A DNA stretch of 64,000 nucleotides, taken from assembly GCA_020744225.1 (NCBI GenBank), contig JAGMWG010000010.1:248001-312000 (forward strand). Reading direction: 5' to 3'. The position numbers were made by a program, and so were the translations under genes. Source of the stretch: Paraphoma chrysanthemicola (lineage: Eukaryota; Ascomycota; Dothideomycetes; Pleosporales; Phaeosphaeriaceae). The notes below the pieces were generated by a model. The model saw only the letters and a list, made by a program, of their open reading frames with translations. It was not told where the DNA came from and ran no database searches. Shown in pieces: positions 11,570 to 23,600 of this stretch (its first letter is position 1; each line of letters opens with the position of its first letter).

Positions 11570-12249
11570 GACTCGGGGCAAAGGCTGGAAAACTGGATCT
11601 GGGCTGTACAGGGCAAAAGAGGCGTCCTCGATCAGCATGGCTGGTGGTTGGAGCGGACGTCGTTGCATAGTTGGCGCATGGCTTGTGAGCATCCTACGGC
11701 GTAATGATATACCACTCTGTAATAGATTGTCCTTCATGAGATCCTCCAGCCTCTTTCTGTCAAATAGACACGAAGCCTCATGCAAGGCAACCACCCCTAC
11801 ACCGGATCGGACGTGCGCCGCGGTCACGTACAGACTCGGACGCCCAGGACTATGTTGACCGGAATCGAGTCCTATTCAGCCCACCTAGCAGCTCTACTGC
11901 TTCGACACACGTGCAGTCTTCTTTACCCAGAGGTTTGTCACCACTGGATTGGTTAACGGTTCCAACGAGATCCAGCATACAAGAACGAGCTCTATAAAAG
12001 TGATTGGTACTTTGGTGTCTACCACGAATTTGCCACACTACCTTCCAGGACTAGAAGTTTTCTAACCCATCATTTGTCAAATTATATGCCTAGACATGAG
12101 TAACATGTCACTGCACTGCTTGTTCCCCGCGCTATGTGCTAGTCACGCTGCAGGGATCAACCCGTAGTGGGGCAAACCACCGGACGCGCACCTTCCTTTC
12201 GGAGTGTGCTTGCATCATGCGATGCGAGATCACGTCTCGCCGCAATTGA
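11570..12249. other. intergenic region upstream of the aminopeptidase
   Basis: No gene with support. The segment ends at an in-frame TGA (12247-12249), after which the frame is open into the aminopeptidase start. Confidence 0.5.
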
Positions 12250-12549
12250 GCTCCGCTCTGCAATCCGACCCCTCCGTTAAATCTGGCTGCCCTTCGTGTA
12301 TCTTCGAGACTTTTGTCTCGACCACAGCTCTGGACAAGACTTCGAGCTACGCCACTGCTTTCAACATATTCCGCCAGATCCAGTGACCCCACTACGAGCT
12401 CCCGAAGCTTCTCTGCCAAAGCTCTAAAGCTCCATACCACCTCTCGTGCGCCATTGAGGACTAGGCCCACATTAGCAGCCGCTGGGAATACCGCCTTCAG
12501 TCTTCAAAAACGATACTGCCAGAGCGAAGTCACCAGCCAGTTTGCAGAC
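12250..12549 (+). other. open in-frame leader resembling a mitochondrial presequence
   Basis: One hundred sense codons without a stop precede, in the same frame, the aminopeptidase ATG at 12550. The translation is rich in Arg, Ser, Thr, Leu and Ala and has very few acidic residues (for example LNLAALRVSSRLLSRPQLW), as expected of a mitochondrial targeting sequence. No ATG is present in the open stretch. An upstream in-frame ATG at 12217 is separated from it by the TGA at 12247. It may be reached by a near-cognate start or by an upstream exon. A chance open 5' leader remains possible. Confidence 0.5.
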
Positions 12550-15500
12550 ATGGCTTCGGACAGAGACATCCTCCCATCCTGGTCAGTCATTCCTGGGGTC
12601 AATTACGCCTTAGACTGTATTATAGGGCTACATCCAATGCTGACATTCGCATGATCAGGGCCAAACCTTCCCACTACACCCTGTCCCTCTACGACCTCGA
12701 GTTTGGCGGCAAGTTCGGCTATCAAGGCACCGTAACCATCAACACGAAGATCGACAAGGGCGATGGCTTCAGTGATCTTGTGCTGAATGCTCATCAGCTC
12801 AAGGTCCACAGCGCCGAGCTCAAGGCTGGTGATGCCACGAAGTCGGCGAAGGACATCTCGTACGATGAGAAGCGCCAACGCGTGACGCTTGACTTCGGAG
12901 AGAAGATCAACTTCTCTGGAGAAGCCACGCTGGAAGTCAAGTTTGAGGGCACTATCAACAATGTGCGTCTTGCATCAAAAAGGTGAAGGTGGTTGCTAAA
13001 TTACCTACAGATCATGGCAGGCTTCTACCGATCCAAGTACAAGCCCAAGGGTGATGTGCCGGCATCCGTTGCCAAAGACGACGAATTCCACTACATGTTC
13101 AGCACCCAATTCGAATCGTGCGATGCTCGCCGCGCCTTCCCCTGCTTTGACGAACCGAACCTGAAGGCCACCTTCGACGTCGAACTCGAGGTCCCCAAGG
13201 ACCAGACCGCCCTTAGCAACATGCCTGAGAAGGAGACAAAGGCGAGCAAGCGCGACGGATTCCACACAATCGTTTTCGACCGTACACCAATCATGTCGAC
13301 CTATCTTCTGGCATGGGCTATTGGTGACTTCGAGTATGTCGAGGCTTTCACCGAGCGCAAGTACAACGGCAAGAGCATCCCTGTCAGGGTCTACACCACG
13401 AAGGGCTTGAAAGAGCAAGGACGCTTTGCCCTGGACAATTGCCACAAAGTCGTCGACTACTTCTCGGAAGTATTCCAGATCGACTACCCTCTACCCAAGG
13501 TGGATCTGCTGGCTGTGCACGAGTTCGTAAGTATAGTTCTCCCTGTTTCCAGTTTCGTACTGATTGGCTAGCCAATTATACGTGATCCTCCCTCATCTCA
13601 TGAACATCAAGCTGATCGTTGATTTCTAGTCACACGGTGCTATGGAGAACTGGGGTCTCATTACCTACCGGTCAGTATCATAACTCAGAAGTTTCTGAAG
13701 CAACGCTAACCACCCTGAAGCACCACCGCCGTTCTTTTCGACCCTGCTACGTCAGCCGACAGCTATCGCAACCGCGTCGCATACGTCGTTGCACACGAAC
13801 TCGCTCACCAGTGGTTTGGCAACCTCGTTACCATGGACTGGTGGAGTGAGCTTTGGCTCAACGAAGGCTTTGCCACTTGGGTCGGCTGGCTGGCTATCGA
13901 CCATCTCTACCCTGGTACGTCGTCGGAAAGCTACCCAGCACCAACTTACTAACGAAAATGTAGATTGGAACGTCTGGGGACAGTTCGTTGTACGTCACAA
14001 ATCACGAGGTACATTCACTCCATACGATTGCTGACGATGTCTAGACTGATTCCACACAACAAGCCTTCGCCCTTGACGCTCTGCGCACATCTCATCCTAT
14101 TGAGGTGCCTGTATACGACGGCCTTGAGGTCGATCAAATCTTCGATCACATCAGCTATCTGAAGGGAAGCTCTGTTATCCGCATGTTGAGCGCGCACTTG
14201 GGCGAAAAGGTGTTCTTGCAAGGTGTTGCGGACTACTTGAAGGCCCATCAGTACTCTAATGCCACCACAAATGACTTGTGGTCCGCGCTGAGCAAAGCTT
14301 CCGGTCAGGACGTGAACAGCTTCATGGACTTCTGGGTGCGCAAGATTGGTTTCCCGGTCGTCACCGTGTCCGAAGAGTCTGGTCAGATTGGTCTGCGTCA
14401 GCAGCGCTTCCTGCTATCTGGTGACGTGAAGTCCGAAGAAGATCAAACCACTTGGTGGATCCCACTTGGCCTCCACACTGGCTCTTCTGCCACCGCAGCC
14501 TCAGTGCACGAGATCACTGCTCTTACAAAGAAGGAAGATACCATCCGCAATGTCGATAACGGCTTCTATCAAATCAACAAGAACCTTACCGGCTTTTATC
14601 GGACCAACTATCCGGCTGAGCGCCTGAAGAAGCTCGGAGAAGCTCGTGCACAGCTAACTGTAGAAGACAAGATCGGTCTTATTGGCGACGCCTACGCGAA
14701 TTCGATCGCCGGATTTGGATCCACAGCCGGACTTCTTGCTTTGGTTGAGCGCTTCTCCGATGAATCGGATTATCTGGTGTGGTCACAAATTCTCACAAAC
14801 ATTGGCAATGTTCGCAGCGTCCTTGCAGGCAGCGAAGATGTCAGCGAGGGCTTACAAAAATACCATCTGAAGCTCATCACACCAGCGGTAGAGAAGATTG
14901 GTTGGGATTTCAAGGATGGCGAAAGCTTCCTCGTGGGTCAGCTTCGTGCGAGCCTTATCCTGTCTGCTGGCGTCGTTGGCCACAAGGCCACTGTGGATGA
15001 GTCGCTGAAGCGTTTCGATTCCTACCTTGCTGGAGACAAGTCTGCTATCCATCCGTCATTAAGAAGAGCTATCTTCGCCACTGCCATCAAGAACCGGGGC
15101 GAGTCGGCGCTCAAGGCCATCCAACAGGAGTACCTCACGACTACTTCCATTGACGGCAAAGAGATTTGTCTCCAGTCTTTCGGTCGCGTGCAAACTCCTG
15201 AGCTCGCCAAGGAAGTTCTGGACTTCGGGTTCTCGGACAAGGTTGCTCTGCAAGACAAGCACTCTGCTACGATTGCCCTTGCAAACAACAGCAAAGTGCG
15301 CCCAGAAGTATGGTACTACATCCGTGACAACTGGGATACCAAGATCCATCCTACGCTGAGCGGCAATAGTGTCGTTCTTGAGCGTTTCCTACGCTTCGGC
15401 CTAAACAAGTTCGCTGATGAGAAGATTGCCGACGACATTGCGGCGTTCTTCAAGAACAAGGACACGCGTGGTTACGACAAGGGCCTCGAAGTCATTGACG

Positions 15501-15586
15501 ACACAATTAGGTCATACGCAAAGTATGCGAAGAGAGACGAAGCTGTTGTGCGAGAATGGCTGAAGGCCAACGGCTATCTGTCCTGA
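12550..15586 (+). CDS. M1 zinc aminopeptidase (Ape2/puromycin-sensitive type)
   Basis: Seven exons: 12550-12581, 12659-12962, 13011-13526, 13630-13670, 13721-13914, 13964-13989 and 14045-15586. All introns are GT-AG and all phases close, giving 884 residues. It hydrolyses N-terminal residues from peptides using one zinc ion. The exopeptidase motif GAMENW is at residues 287-292, and the zinc site HELAH (323-327) is followed after 18 residues by the third ligand Glu 346 in WLNEGF. The N-terminal beta domain begins MASDRDILPSWAKPSHY, as in cytosolic homologues. The C-terminal half is the helical ERAP1-like domain. Introns cluster in the catalytic domain, and one exon is only 26 nt. An upstream open leader may add a mitochondrial form. 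Confidence 0.96.
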
Positions 15587-16201
15587 CTCGGATCGAAACT
15601 CTAGCCTGGTGTCGGCCAATGCAATGCGCGGGCTTTGATGTATATGAACGCATATAGCAGTGCAAAAAGAACGAGAAAGGTCAGACATACCACACTATTT
15701 CAGTGTCTATCGCGACCATGCCCAATTGACAATCGCCACGCCTCTAAGACCATAGCATAAATATCATTGCATACAGAGTCGTGCGCGTCCGTTGAGCGAC
15801 CCACTAACTTCACCTTCATTATTCAACATTTCGTGTCCCTCAAGCTCCGTGCCGTGAAACACACGACTGGTGCGTCGTCTCCCTGAATCTAAACAAGCTT
15901 TCGCCGTCTCGGCAACCAGGATAAATATGTTGACCCCAACCACGGAACAATTCAATCTAATATAGTGCAAAAATGGGACTGGCTGCGACATAAAAGGTGT
16001 GACCCCGGGTTCGATTAGTAGAGTCTGGGGAACTAGCTCGGTGTGTTGCGCGATTGGTCCGTGTCTTTAAAGGTTGATGGAAGAGTGAGGGGAACGGAGG
16101 GGAAGGGCTTGAGTGGGAAGTCCACGTGCGGTGTTAGGGCGAGTGAGTGAGGTGGACTTCTTGCACTTGTCTGCTGGCGAAGTGTAAGATGGACTGCGAT
16201 T
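15587..16201. other. intergenic region
   Basis: 3' flank of the aminopeptidase and promoter of the GT90 gene. An inverted CCAAT box (attgg) occurs near 16053. No gene was recognised. Confidence 0.5.
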
Positions 16202-17606
16202 ATGGCGGCGCTGGTGAGAGGGTTGTGTCGCGCTGCGGTATTGGGTACGGTTGTCCTTGTTCTTGTTCTCGTGTCGCTATTGTATGATGGTAGAGCTGCA
16301 GTCTACGGTAGGCAAAGACATGGCCGAATCACGCATCAAAAAGGAGGAAAAACGCACGATAGACTCGATTTGAACGAACGTGAATGTCGAGCTACGTTTC
16401 CTGGCCTATTTGACGACATCGACGCCTCGATCGCGCGAGGCAAGTTCAAGCTTCATAAGACGGACCCGGATTACAAAGGTCTAGTCCAAGGTCGTGTCTT
16501 GAACAATAAGGTACGATTCCCTTGAGAGTCGCATCCTTCAAGCCCTCCCATATATCATTAATCTTACACGCCTGCAGCTCCATATCCTCACCTCCTCCCC
16601 TGACACCCTTCCGCAAATCCTCCGCCAACGCACTGCTGTCCTCTCCCAGATCCACCGCGCGTTACTCACATCGCCTTCCGCTTTACCGAACACTCACTTC
16701 GCGTTCACCGTCAACGATATACCCAAAAACAATTCCTGGGGCTTTGCGCGCCCGAACAAGATGTCCGGACATGAAGGAAACACATGGATCATGCCCAGTT
16801 TCTCCGGATGGACATGGGTAAAAGACAGCCTGGGATGTATGGACGATATACTCGACCGCATCGCAACCGTCGAGCGTGTCTTCGAATCTGACTGGGCGCG
16901 CAAAGACGCGAGAGTTGTATGGAGAGGTACACCGTGGTTCAATCCCCTCGGCCACCCCAATCTCCGCAAAGACTTGCTCAAAGCCACAAAAGGCAAAAAT
17001 TGGGCTGATGTCGCGGCGCTGAACTCGTCGAATGGTCTGCCCATCGAGGACTTTTGTCGATACAAGTACATCGTGTATACCGAGGGCGTGACATATTCGG
17101 GGAGACTGCCGTATCACCAGGCGTGTGGGAGTGTGTTGCTTATGCCGCCACCAGAATGGCTGACGACGAGTGCGATGTTGATAAAGCCGATTCGGGCGGA
17201 TGATTTGCTTCAAGGGTTTGGTGTGGATGTTGAGCGTAGACGGCGGGAAGATGAGAGTGCATTGAGCACGGTGTCTTCGTACAAGGACGCAAATGCTGTA
17301 TACATCGAACCCGACTTTTCGAATCTCGGCATCGTAGTCGAGCTTCTAGACAAATATCCGCATGTGGCGAACCGCATAGCGAGGAATCAGCGCGATTTGG
17401 TGGTTGGCGGTCGGTATCTGAGTATGGGCGCAGAGACGTGCTACTGGCGAGCGTTGATACGGGGGTGGAGCCAGGCCGCGATAGTCGATGAATTAGAGTG
17501 GGGGAACGAGATCGGCGAGAGGTATGAGGCGTGGTTGATGAAGGAAGTCAGTTCGACGAGAGACGGGACCAGGGGAAAGACGATCAACGCTGGCCGAGTG
17601 CGGTAG
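16202..17606 (+). CDS. GT90 (CAP10-like) glycosyltransferase
   Basis: Two exons, 16202-16510 and 16578-17606, separated by a 67-bp intron (GTACGA to CTGCAG, phase 0), giving 445 residues. A single N-terminal membrane anchor (residues about 8 to 28, LCRAAVLGTVVLVLVLVSLL) predicts a type II Golgi protein. The body has the glycosyltransferase family 90 pattern found in CAP10/CAP64-type and xylosyltransferase-like enzymes: an acidic Asp/Glu-rich NDIP region, WRGTPWFNPL, then KYIVYTEGVTYSGRLPYHQACGS, where the conserved Tyr-Gly-like core and the Arg contact the nucleotide sugar. The probable role is cell-wall or glycan assembly. The exact donor and acceptor cannot be deduced. Confidence 0.9.
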
Positions 17607-17855
17607 ACGCACATGGAAGCGCAGCCGCAAGCTCTTGAGACGGATATGATTACATGATTGTGCCGAGAGCAACGAAGGTTGATGATCGCTGAAGCTTCGC
17701 GCATGTGGGAAAGTAACATTATCGACGTGGTCCAAAACAAAGCACGTCGTACTCGCTGATGAGAAACGCGCATGGTCGGTAAGCACAGGCCGTTCTCGGA
17801 GAGCTGTGTGGTACGTTCTGGTGTGAACCGTTCACCGATACGTCTCGCGCCGAGG

Positions 17856-18671
17856 TCAACGATGAAATGTGAGACTGACAGGATCCGTCCATCTGCTCAC
17901 GTATGAATCCAGGAGGGCCCCGACCCATGCAGCAATTAGCCCGCCGAGGAGTCGAATCGGCCTCACCAAGAGTATTTCGAGTAAAGCAGGCCAGATCCAT
18001 GACGCCCTCCAGAACTCCGATTCATAGATGTATGGAGGCTCCAAGCCAGCATGTTCTGCGCAGTCAAACACCATCGCGTTCAAGATAGTTCGATGAAGCC
18101 AGCAATGCCCCAAGAAGAAAAAGAAGGCCAACCCGACATCCGCCAGAATATAACGCCAGTCGCGTATAATGGTGCCCAAAACACCGGGATACCTCCTGGA
18201 CTGGTACTCATCGAAAGAGGCCGAGTATCGTAGGACTGGGAAAACGCTGACGAAGTCCGGATAGAGGGTGTCGGAGATTTTCTGATCGAAGCGAAGTCGA
18301 TACCACTCAATTTCTGACAAGAGTACAAAGGCGAGCAAGAAATGAAGGGAAGCTGGCCGTAGCGCGGTAAGTCGCTTGCCTGGGTTGGTGATATGGACAT
18401 GCATGCCGTGGGCGACGTGTCCAAGCAGACATGTGGTAACGGAGACGGCGAGGCAGTAAGACACGGGTACTTGATAGCAGTCATGGACGAGGTGGTTGGT
18501 GACGATGGCGGCTGCGATGGGAAAGAGAGTTGCCAACAAAATTCCATGTCCCTCGATCACAAGACAGTTGAAAGAGAGCGAAACGACAAACGCTATAATA
18601 AGGTAGCTGATGTAGCGTTGTGACGATAGAGGCGATAGATAGCGGAGCGGAGGGAGCTTGGCCATCGCCAT
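17856..18671 (-). CDS. multispanning membrane protein, tandem paralogue 1
   Basis: Single-exon reading frame of 271 residues; a second Met two codons in is an alternative start. Several hydrophobic segments are visible (YLIIAFVVSLSFNCLVI, ILLATLFPIAAAIVTNHLV, LHFLLAFVLLSEIEW, a Phe-rich segment near residue 190, and a C-terminal one). Shared with the next gene, in the same order, are a ([IL])SE[IL]E[WY]..R..F block, a YPD-V block and an EN/ES-x-FWRA block near the C-terminus. The two genes are therefore tandem duplicates on the same strand. I do not recognise a known family. Function unknown. Confidence 0.72.
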   Translation of the reverse strand: MAMAKLPPLRYLSPLSSQRYISYLIIAFVVSLSFNCLVIEGHGILLATLFPIAAAIVTNHLVHDCYQVPVSYCLAVSVTTCLLGHVAHGMHVHITNPGKRLTALRPASLHFLLAFVLLSEIEWYRLRFDQKISDTLYPDFVSVFPVLRYSASFDEYQSRRYPGVLGTIIRDWRYILADVGLAFFFFLGHCWLHRTILNAMVFDCAEHAGLEPPYIYESEFWRASWIWPALLEILLVRPIRLLGGLIAAWVGALLDSYVSRWTDPVSLTFHR

Positions 18672-19412
18672 CGCGCACTCGAAGTGGCTGTCGTGTGTGT
18701 GTAATCCGTTTCACGTCGCCCGATCGCACGATATATATTTTGCGGGTGGGGAGATATCGCTTGTTGGCGAAAAGGCAACCGTGGTCGAGTGCGGGGCCAT
18801 ATTTCGTAGTGTACCAGACATGTGCAGTCATGCGTCGTAGCTACCTCAAGGCTCTCCAAAAGAAGCTCCTTACTTAGGTAGATGGTTCGAGATTCTTCCT
18901 TCCTAATGTCATTGTTGAAGGGGAAACGATCCTCTATCTCATTCCGTGCAGATGTAGATACTGAACCATATCCTGACATCTAAAGCTTGATCGTTACACA
19001 ACCGGCCTCACAGCACCCACCCCATTGTTGATGCAAAATATGGTCTAATTACAGTCATCCATCATAAACCAGTCTATCCTCAAATATTTGTCAATAACAC
19101 AGCGCTATCGGACTGGCATTTCAACCTTCGGTCTTTCCCGCTCAGATACTCGATCAGCCATGCCAATCAATCCCTCTAATTATTTCTTTCATCCACATCT
19201 ATCCTGCTTTCAAACCCACCTACCGCCTCATCGTAAATCCTTGACTCTCATAAACCCACCCCACCAATCCACCACAACCCCATCTTCTCTCTCCTCTCCC
19301 ACATCTCCTCCCTCTCCCTCAAATCCACCTTCTCCCCCCTCCTCATCTCCACCAACCCAAATGCCCTCTCCGCAACGCCCTCAAACACCACCGCATGTGC
19401 CACTCGCACCCA
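18672..19412. other. spacer between the tandem paralogues
   Basis: Contains the promoter of paralogue 1 and the 3' flank of paralogue 2. A long pyrimidine-rich tract lies at about 19170-19380 on the plus strand. No separate gene is supported. Confidence 0.5.
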
Positions 19413-20249
19413 TCAGCCCATTAGAAGATTCAGCACTAATCTCCTCCAAGTGTCGCTCACAAAGAACGAATCGATTCCCAAGGGTGCGCGCCAGAACTGA
19501 TTTTCTGTGTTGAAGTACACTCGCACAAGAATGAAGGGGAGAATGAAACTCCATCTGAATCCATGGTCGCGACATATATCAACTGCGATACGAATGATAA
19601 GAGAGCGCTCAGCGACGTTCGGGGCAATACGATCTAACCACTTAGCAGCCTGCTCCGACGCCAGACCGAAAACGTCAGGATACACGACTCTAGTATCGTA
19701 CGAGAAGAAGAGAGCACGGATGTATTCGAGTTCACTTATCAGCGTCCACGCGAGGCTGAAATGTATGCCGCACTGTTGATACTTGCTCCAACTCCATTTC
19801 GAAGGAGATTGTGTATCGGACGTGTCTGAGGCGGTGGCAAGTGTAGCCCAGGTCTGTATCGCAGGAACGACGTAGCCGAGTATATACGCCAGCACCGTGA
19901 ATGTGAGAGCGAGCAGTGCATTTAGGAGATCGTGTTTGGGGTGCGAGATTAAGAGTGTGCTCGTTGCTGTGATGAATAGTATACCGTGTGCTGGGCCTGG
20001 AAGGTGAGCTGGGTCGTGCTGGCGGACGGTGTATGCGATGGCCACGAGGGTGGATACTATTGTGTAGGTAACGTATTGATTGGCGCTTACACGACGTAGG
20101 ATTTGCGGACGATTTGAATGCGCTGAGTTGGCAGTTGCGTCATGATCGCAGTGATAGTATAGCGCGTCCAGTGGCTCCAGTGCACTTTGCTCAGGGGCCG
20201 GGTCACCCTTTTCGAGGGGCGGTGACTTATGCATGGTTACTGAGTTCAT
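19413..20249 (-). CDS. multispanning membrane protein, tandem paralogue 2
   Basis: Single-exon reading frame of 278 residues from the ATG at 20249. The first 50 residues are hydrophilic. They are followed by hydrophobic segments (TYTIVSTLVAIAYTV, HGILFITATSTLLI, LLNALLALTFTVLAYILGYV) and then the shared blocks SELEYIRALF, YPDVFG and NQFWRAPLG. Compared with paralogue 1 it ends soon after the FWRA block, so its last membrane segment is missing. Either a C-terminal frameshift or simple divergence could explain this. Function unknown. Confidence 0.7.
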   Translation of the reverse strand: MNSVTMHKSPPLEKGDPAPEQSALEPLDALYYHCDHDATANSAHSNRPQILRRVSANQYVTYTIVSTLVAIAYTVRQHDPAHLPGPAHGILFITATSTLLISHPKHDLLNALLALTFTVLAYILGYVVPAIQTWATLATASDTSDTQSPSKWSWSKYQQCGIHFSLAWTLISELEYIRALFFSYDTRVVYPDVFGLASEQAAKWLDRIAPNVAERSLIIRIAVDICRDHGFRWSFILPFILVRVYFNTENQFWRAPLGIDSFFVSDTWRRLVLNLLMG

Positions 20250-20652
20250 GGGGAATTTGAAGGGAGAAGTAGCCGAGGGGTCGCGACGTTTTTAATTGAG
20301 TGTACGAGGACTTTTGTGGTAGCGATGACCCTTCATCTTGACCAGTTCGTAGCCAGCCATGGTTGGCAAATCAGCGTTCCAACTTCAATTGAAGCACTCC
20401 CCTAGCATTAGCACAGACTCAATGATCGAAGCGTACGATGGAATTATAAGAGTATGAATCAATGTCTGCATTACGCTTCACCTTCAGAGCGTAGCTAGGC
20501 ATCAAATATGCTCGCAACAAACCCCCAAAGAGCGTACTCATTACGCGTCATCCAGGAACCAGTTGTACATGCAGTCCCGCAGTACGCCGAGCACAATGCC
20601 CCCAAAGTCAAATTCCCGCTCCAATCCAAACCTTTGCAATGTGTGTAGATCA
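20250..20652. other. intergenic region
   Basis: Promoter of paralogue 2 and 3' flank of the histidine kinase. Nothing else is recognised. Confidence 0.5.
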
Positions 20653-23600
20653 CTACTTGCCTCCAAAAATCCTCCTGATATCCGCAAACTTGACGGGCTT
20701 AACAAGATACATGTCGACGCCTGCATCACTTGCATCTTGCTGATCCTGTGCGCTGGCAAGACCAGTCAAAGCCACAATTGTACTTCTCTCCAAGCCCATC
20801 TTCTTCTCATACGCTCTGATCTGCCGTGTGCTTGTCAAACCATCCATGACCGGCATGCTCAAGTCCATGAGCACAAAGTCGAAAGGCTTGACGGGTGGAT
20901 CGGTATAGCTGGCTCCGTGCTTAAAAGTCTCCAGGGCTTCGAGACCGTTGGTCGCTTCTGAGTAGCGTAGTGACTGGCGCTTCGCGAACACGACGAGAAG
21001 CTTGAGATTGATGGCGTTGTCATCGACCAATAGAACCCGTGGACTAAAGTACTCTGCGCCACCAACTTGGTTAGGACTGGGAGGGGTGATAGTGGTCGGC
21101 ATCGCCTGTGGAGGCGGTGGCGAGGGCATCCCAGGCTCGTTTGGTGGCGTCGCCTTCCCATGCGGATAGACTTCGCTCATGCTGCGATGAGTCAAGGCAT
21201 GTGCTGGCGGACTGAGGGCACCATGATGCTGGATGGGTACCATGGTCTCCGAGCGGATCAAGGGCATTCGTTCGATCTCTTGAGCGTCGGAAGCTCGGTG
21301 CCTGCAAGCCAGTAGCGCACGAGCTAGTTTGCGTGGACCACACGGCTGTGTCACGAAGTCTACCACCCAGCCAAGTGCACCCATATGTCTACCGAGCCTT
21401 TCGTCAACGGCAGACTTCTCTGCTGTGTCTGTACAGATGCACACTACAGCGAGCGGGACTTCGTCATTTCGATCCGCGCTCGGCTTCTGCAGCATCTTAT
21501 CGAGGGACGCGGAATCTGTTAACAAGAAGTCTACCTCTGGGATGGTCGTGTCGCGCTGCTCTGATAGCTTCATATCGAAGCCCTGACATGCCTTCTGCAT
21601 CGAATCCTTGATCTTGACGCCTCGTTCGCCGCCATGGGTATCGACTTCCATCATGATGCGAACAGATAGACCACTCAATTCTGTTGAAGCATGGAGAATA
21701 TGGTCTGCCTCGACATTGATATTCTGTGCGATCGGCAGTCGCATTGCAATTTGAATATTGGTTCCGACATTGAGCGTACTCTTGACTTCGATTTCGCCTT
21801 TGAGAGACTCAACAATCTGCTTGACAATGGATAGGCCCAAGCCTGTCCCGGAGCTGAACGGATCTTCCTGCGAAAACGGCGAGAACAGCTTCGTTCTTTG
21901 ATAATCAGCAGACATGCCTCGGCCAGAGTCTTCGATGGAAAGAGCCAAGTCAACGGCATGTTTGCTGACTGTGGCTTGTTGCAGGGTTACGGCAATGAAT
22001 CCAGAATCTGTGTACTTTAGGGCGTTCCCCAATAGGTTCATAACAATCCGACGAAGCGCACCAGGCTGAGATCGTACAGTCCAGCTGACGAACGGCGCGA
22101 CTATCAACGAAACGACAACTGAGCCGTGAGAGTTTCTAGCGTTGGTGATAGAATTTTCAGCTTGGTCGTAGATGGCACCCCCATTGGCATTATGACTTTT
22201 TCTGAACGTGTGACCCGCGCAAACAGTGTCGCAGACTTCTTCCACCAGTTGCGCCAGGTCAAAGTCGGCGGTCACACCAAGAATTGAGTTGTCCGCCGGC
22301 AGCCTCTTATGCCCGCGCTGTTTGCGGCGAGCTGTAACACTCCGCAGCTTGTTGATCTTCGCGTAGTCAAGCACGTGATCGATGGTGTCGAGCAGTGTCT
22401 TGCCGCAAGTCTCAATCGACGAAACAAGCGACTCCTGGTAGGCGGAAGACACCGTATCACGAAGGAACTCGACGGAACCAAGAATGCCATGCAGCGGTGA
22501 ACGAAGCTCGTGCGATATGGACGCGATAAAGGTTGTTTTGGCCTTATCAGCCTTCTGTGCGGTCAGGCGGGCAACTTCCGAGGCGATACTGTTTCCAAAG
22601 GCCTGAAGATACGGTAGCTCGTTCTCTGGGCTCATCAATCTGCCGGCCTGCGTGGTCCATATGAAGCCGCCTGCCACCCATCGTTCGGAAGACGGATCCC
22701 ACAGGGGTAGAAAGATCAAGGTTCGCACATTGGGTAGGACTTTGAGAAACTCCGAGGGGATGAATTTCTCTCTCCGTCGTCTGGACTTTTTAGGACCACC
22801 CGAGCTGGATTCCACCATGGTGCGATCTGATTGATCTGTCTCTGATGCTTGTGACTTCTCATCCGAGCTGTTTATGCCAACGCCTTCCTCATTGTAATTG
22901 AAGAATTTGCCATATGGATAGCGATGAATGTAACGCTCCATAGCCGACTCAGTAAAAGCGAAATCTGCATGTACCAAGGCCGCATTGCCCTCTCGTAATG
23001 ATAACCCTGCCACTGGGCATGCCTTGCTGTATGCCAGAGCAGTCTCTGTAGAGCCGTCAGCGGAGGTGTTTGTATGTCGTCTCCGCTTCTTCGAGGTCGT
23101 AGAGTCGCCGGTATCAAAGTCGGTTGTGTGATGTGTTGCGCTTTCGTCGCTGCTTTGTACGTTACGGCTAAAGTCGTGAAGCTGGCCCTTGATGCTGGCG
23201 GTGGAAGTGTCGAAGAAGACGACACCATCGGCATCAGTACTTTGGCGCACAATACGTGCCGCACGCTGGAATATGCGAGTCACGTCGGTTTCGCTGTCGC
23301 CTTTGCGCTGAGCTTGCTTGACCGTGGTAGCTTGTTCCCGGGCAGGATCGTCATCTCCTTCATCCAAGGTTCCGAGGCGAGCGTTCTCGGTCTGTTTCTC
23401 CATGGTGGTGGCAGCTCGGGTACCGGCGTCCTCGCGAGAATCCGAGGCAGACGAAAGCTCGATAAACTGAGTCAGCCCTCTGACCATACGCTCGCCTTTG
23501 ATGCGGTCATCGCTGTCCTTGGCGAGCTCGAGGTGCTCCATGACGGCAGCCGCGACATCCTGCATGAAGCGAATGTCTGCGGCGGAGACGCTGTCACGGG

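Noticed and set aside
15980..16015. GGGTTCGATTA near 15998 as a tRNA gene
   Set aside because: No A box or cloverleaf partner upstream.
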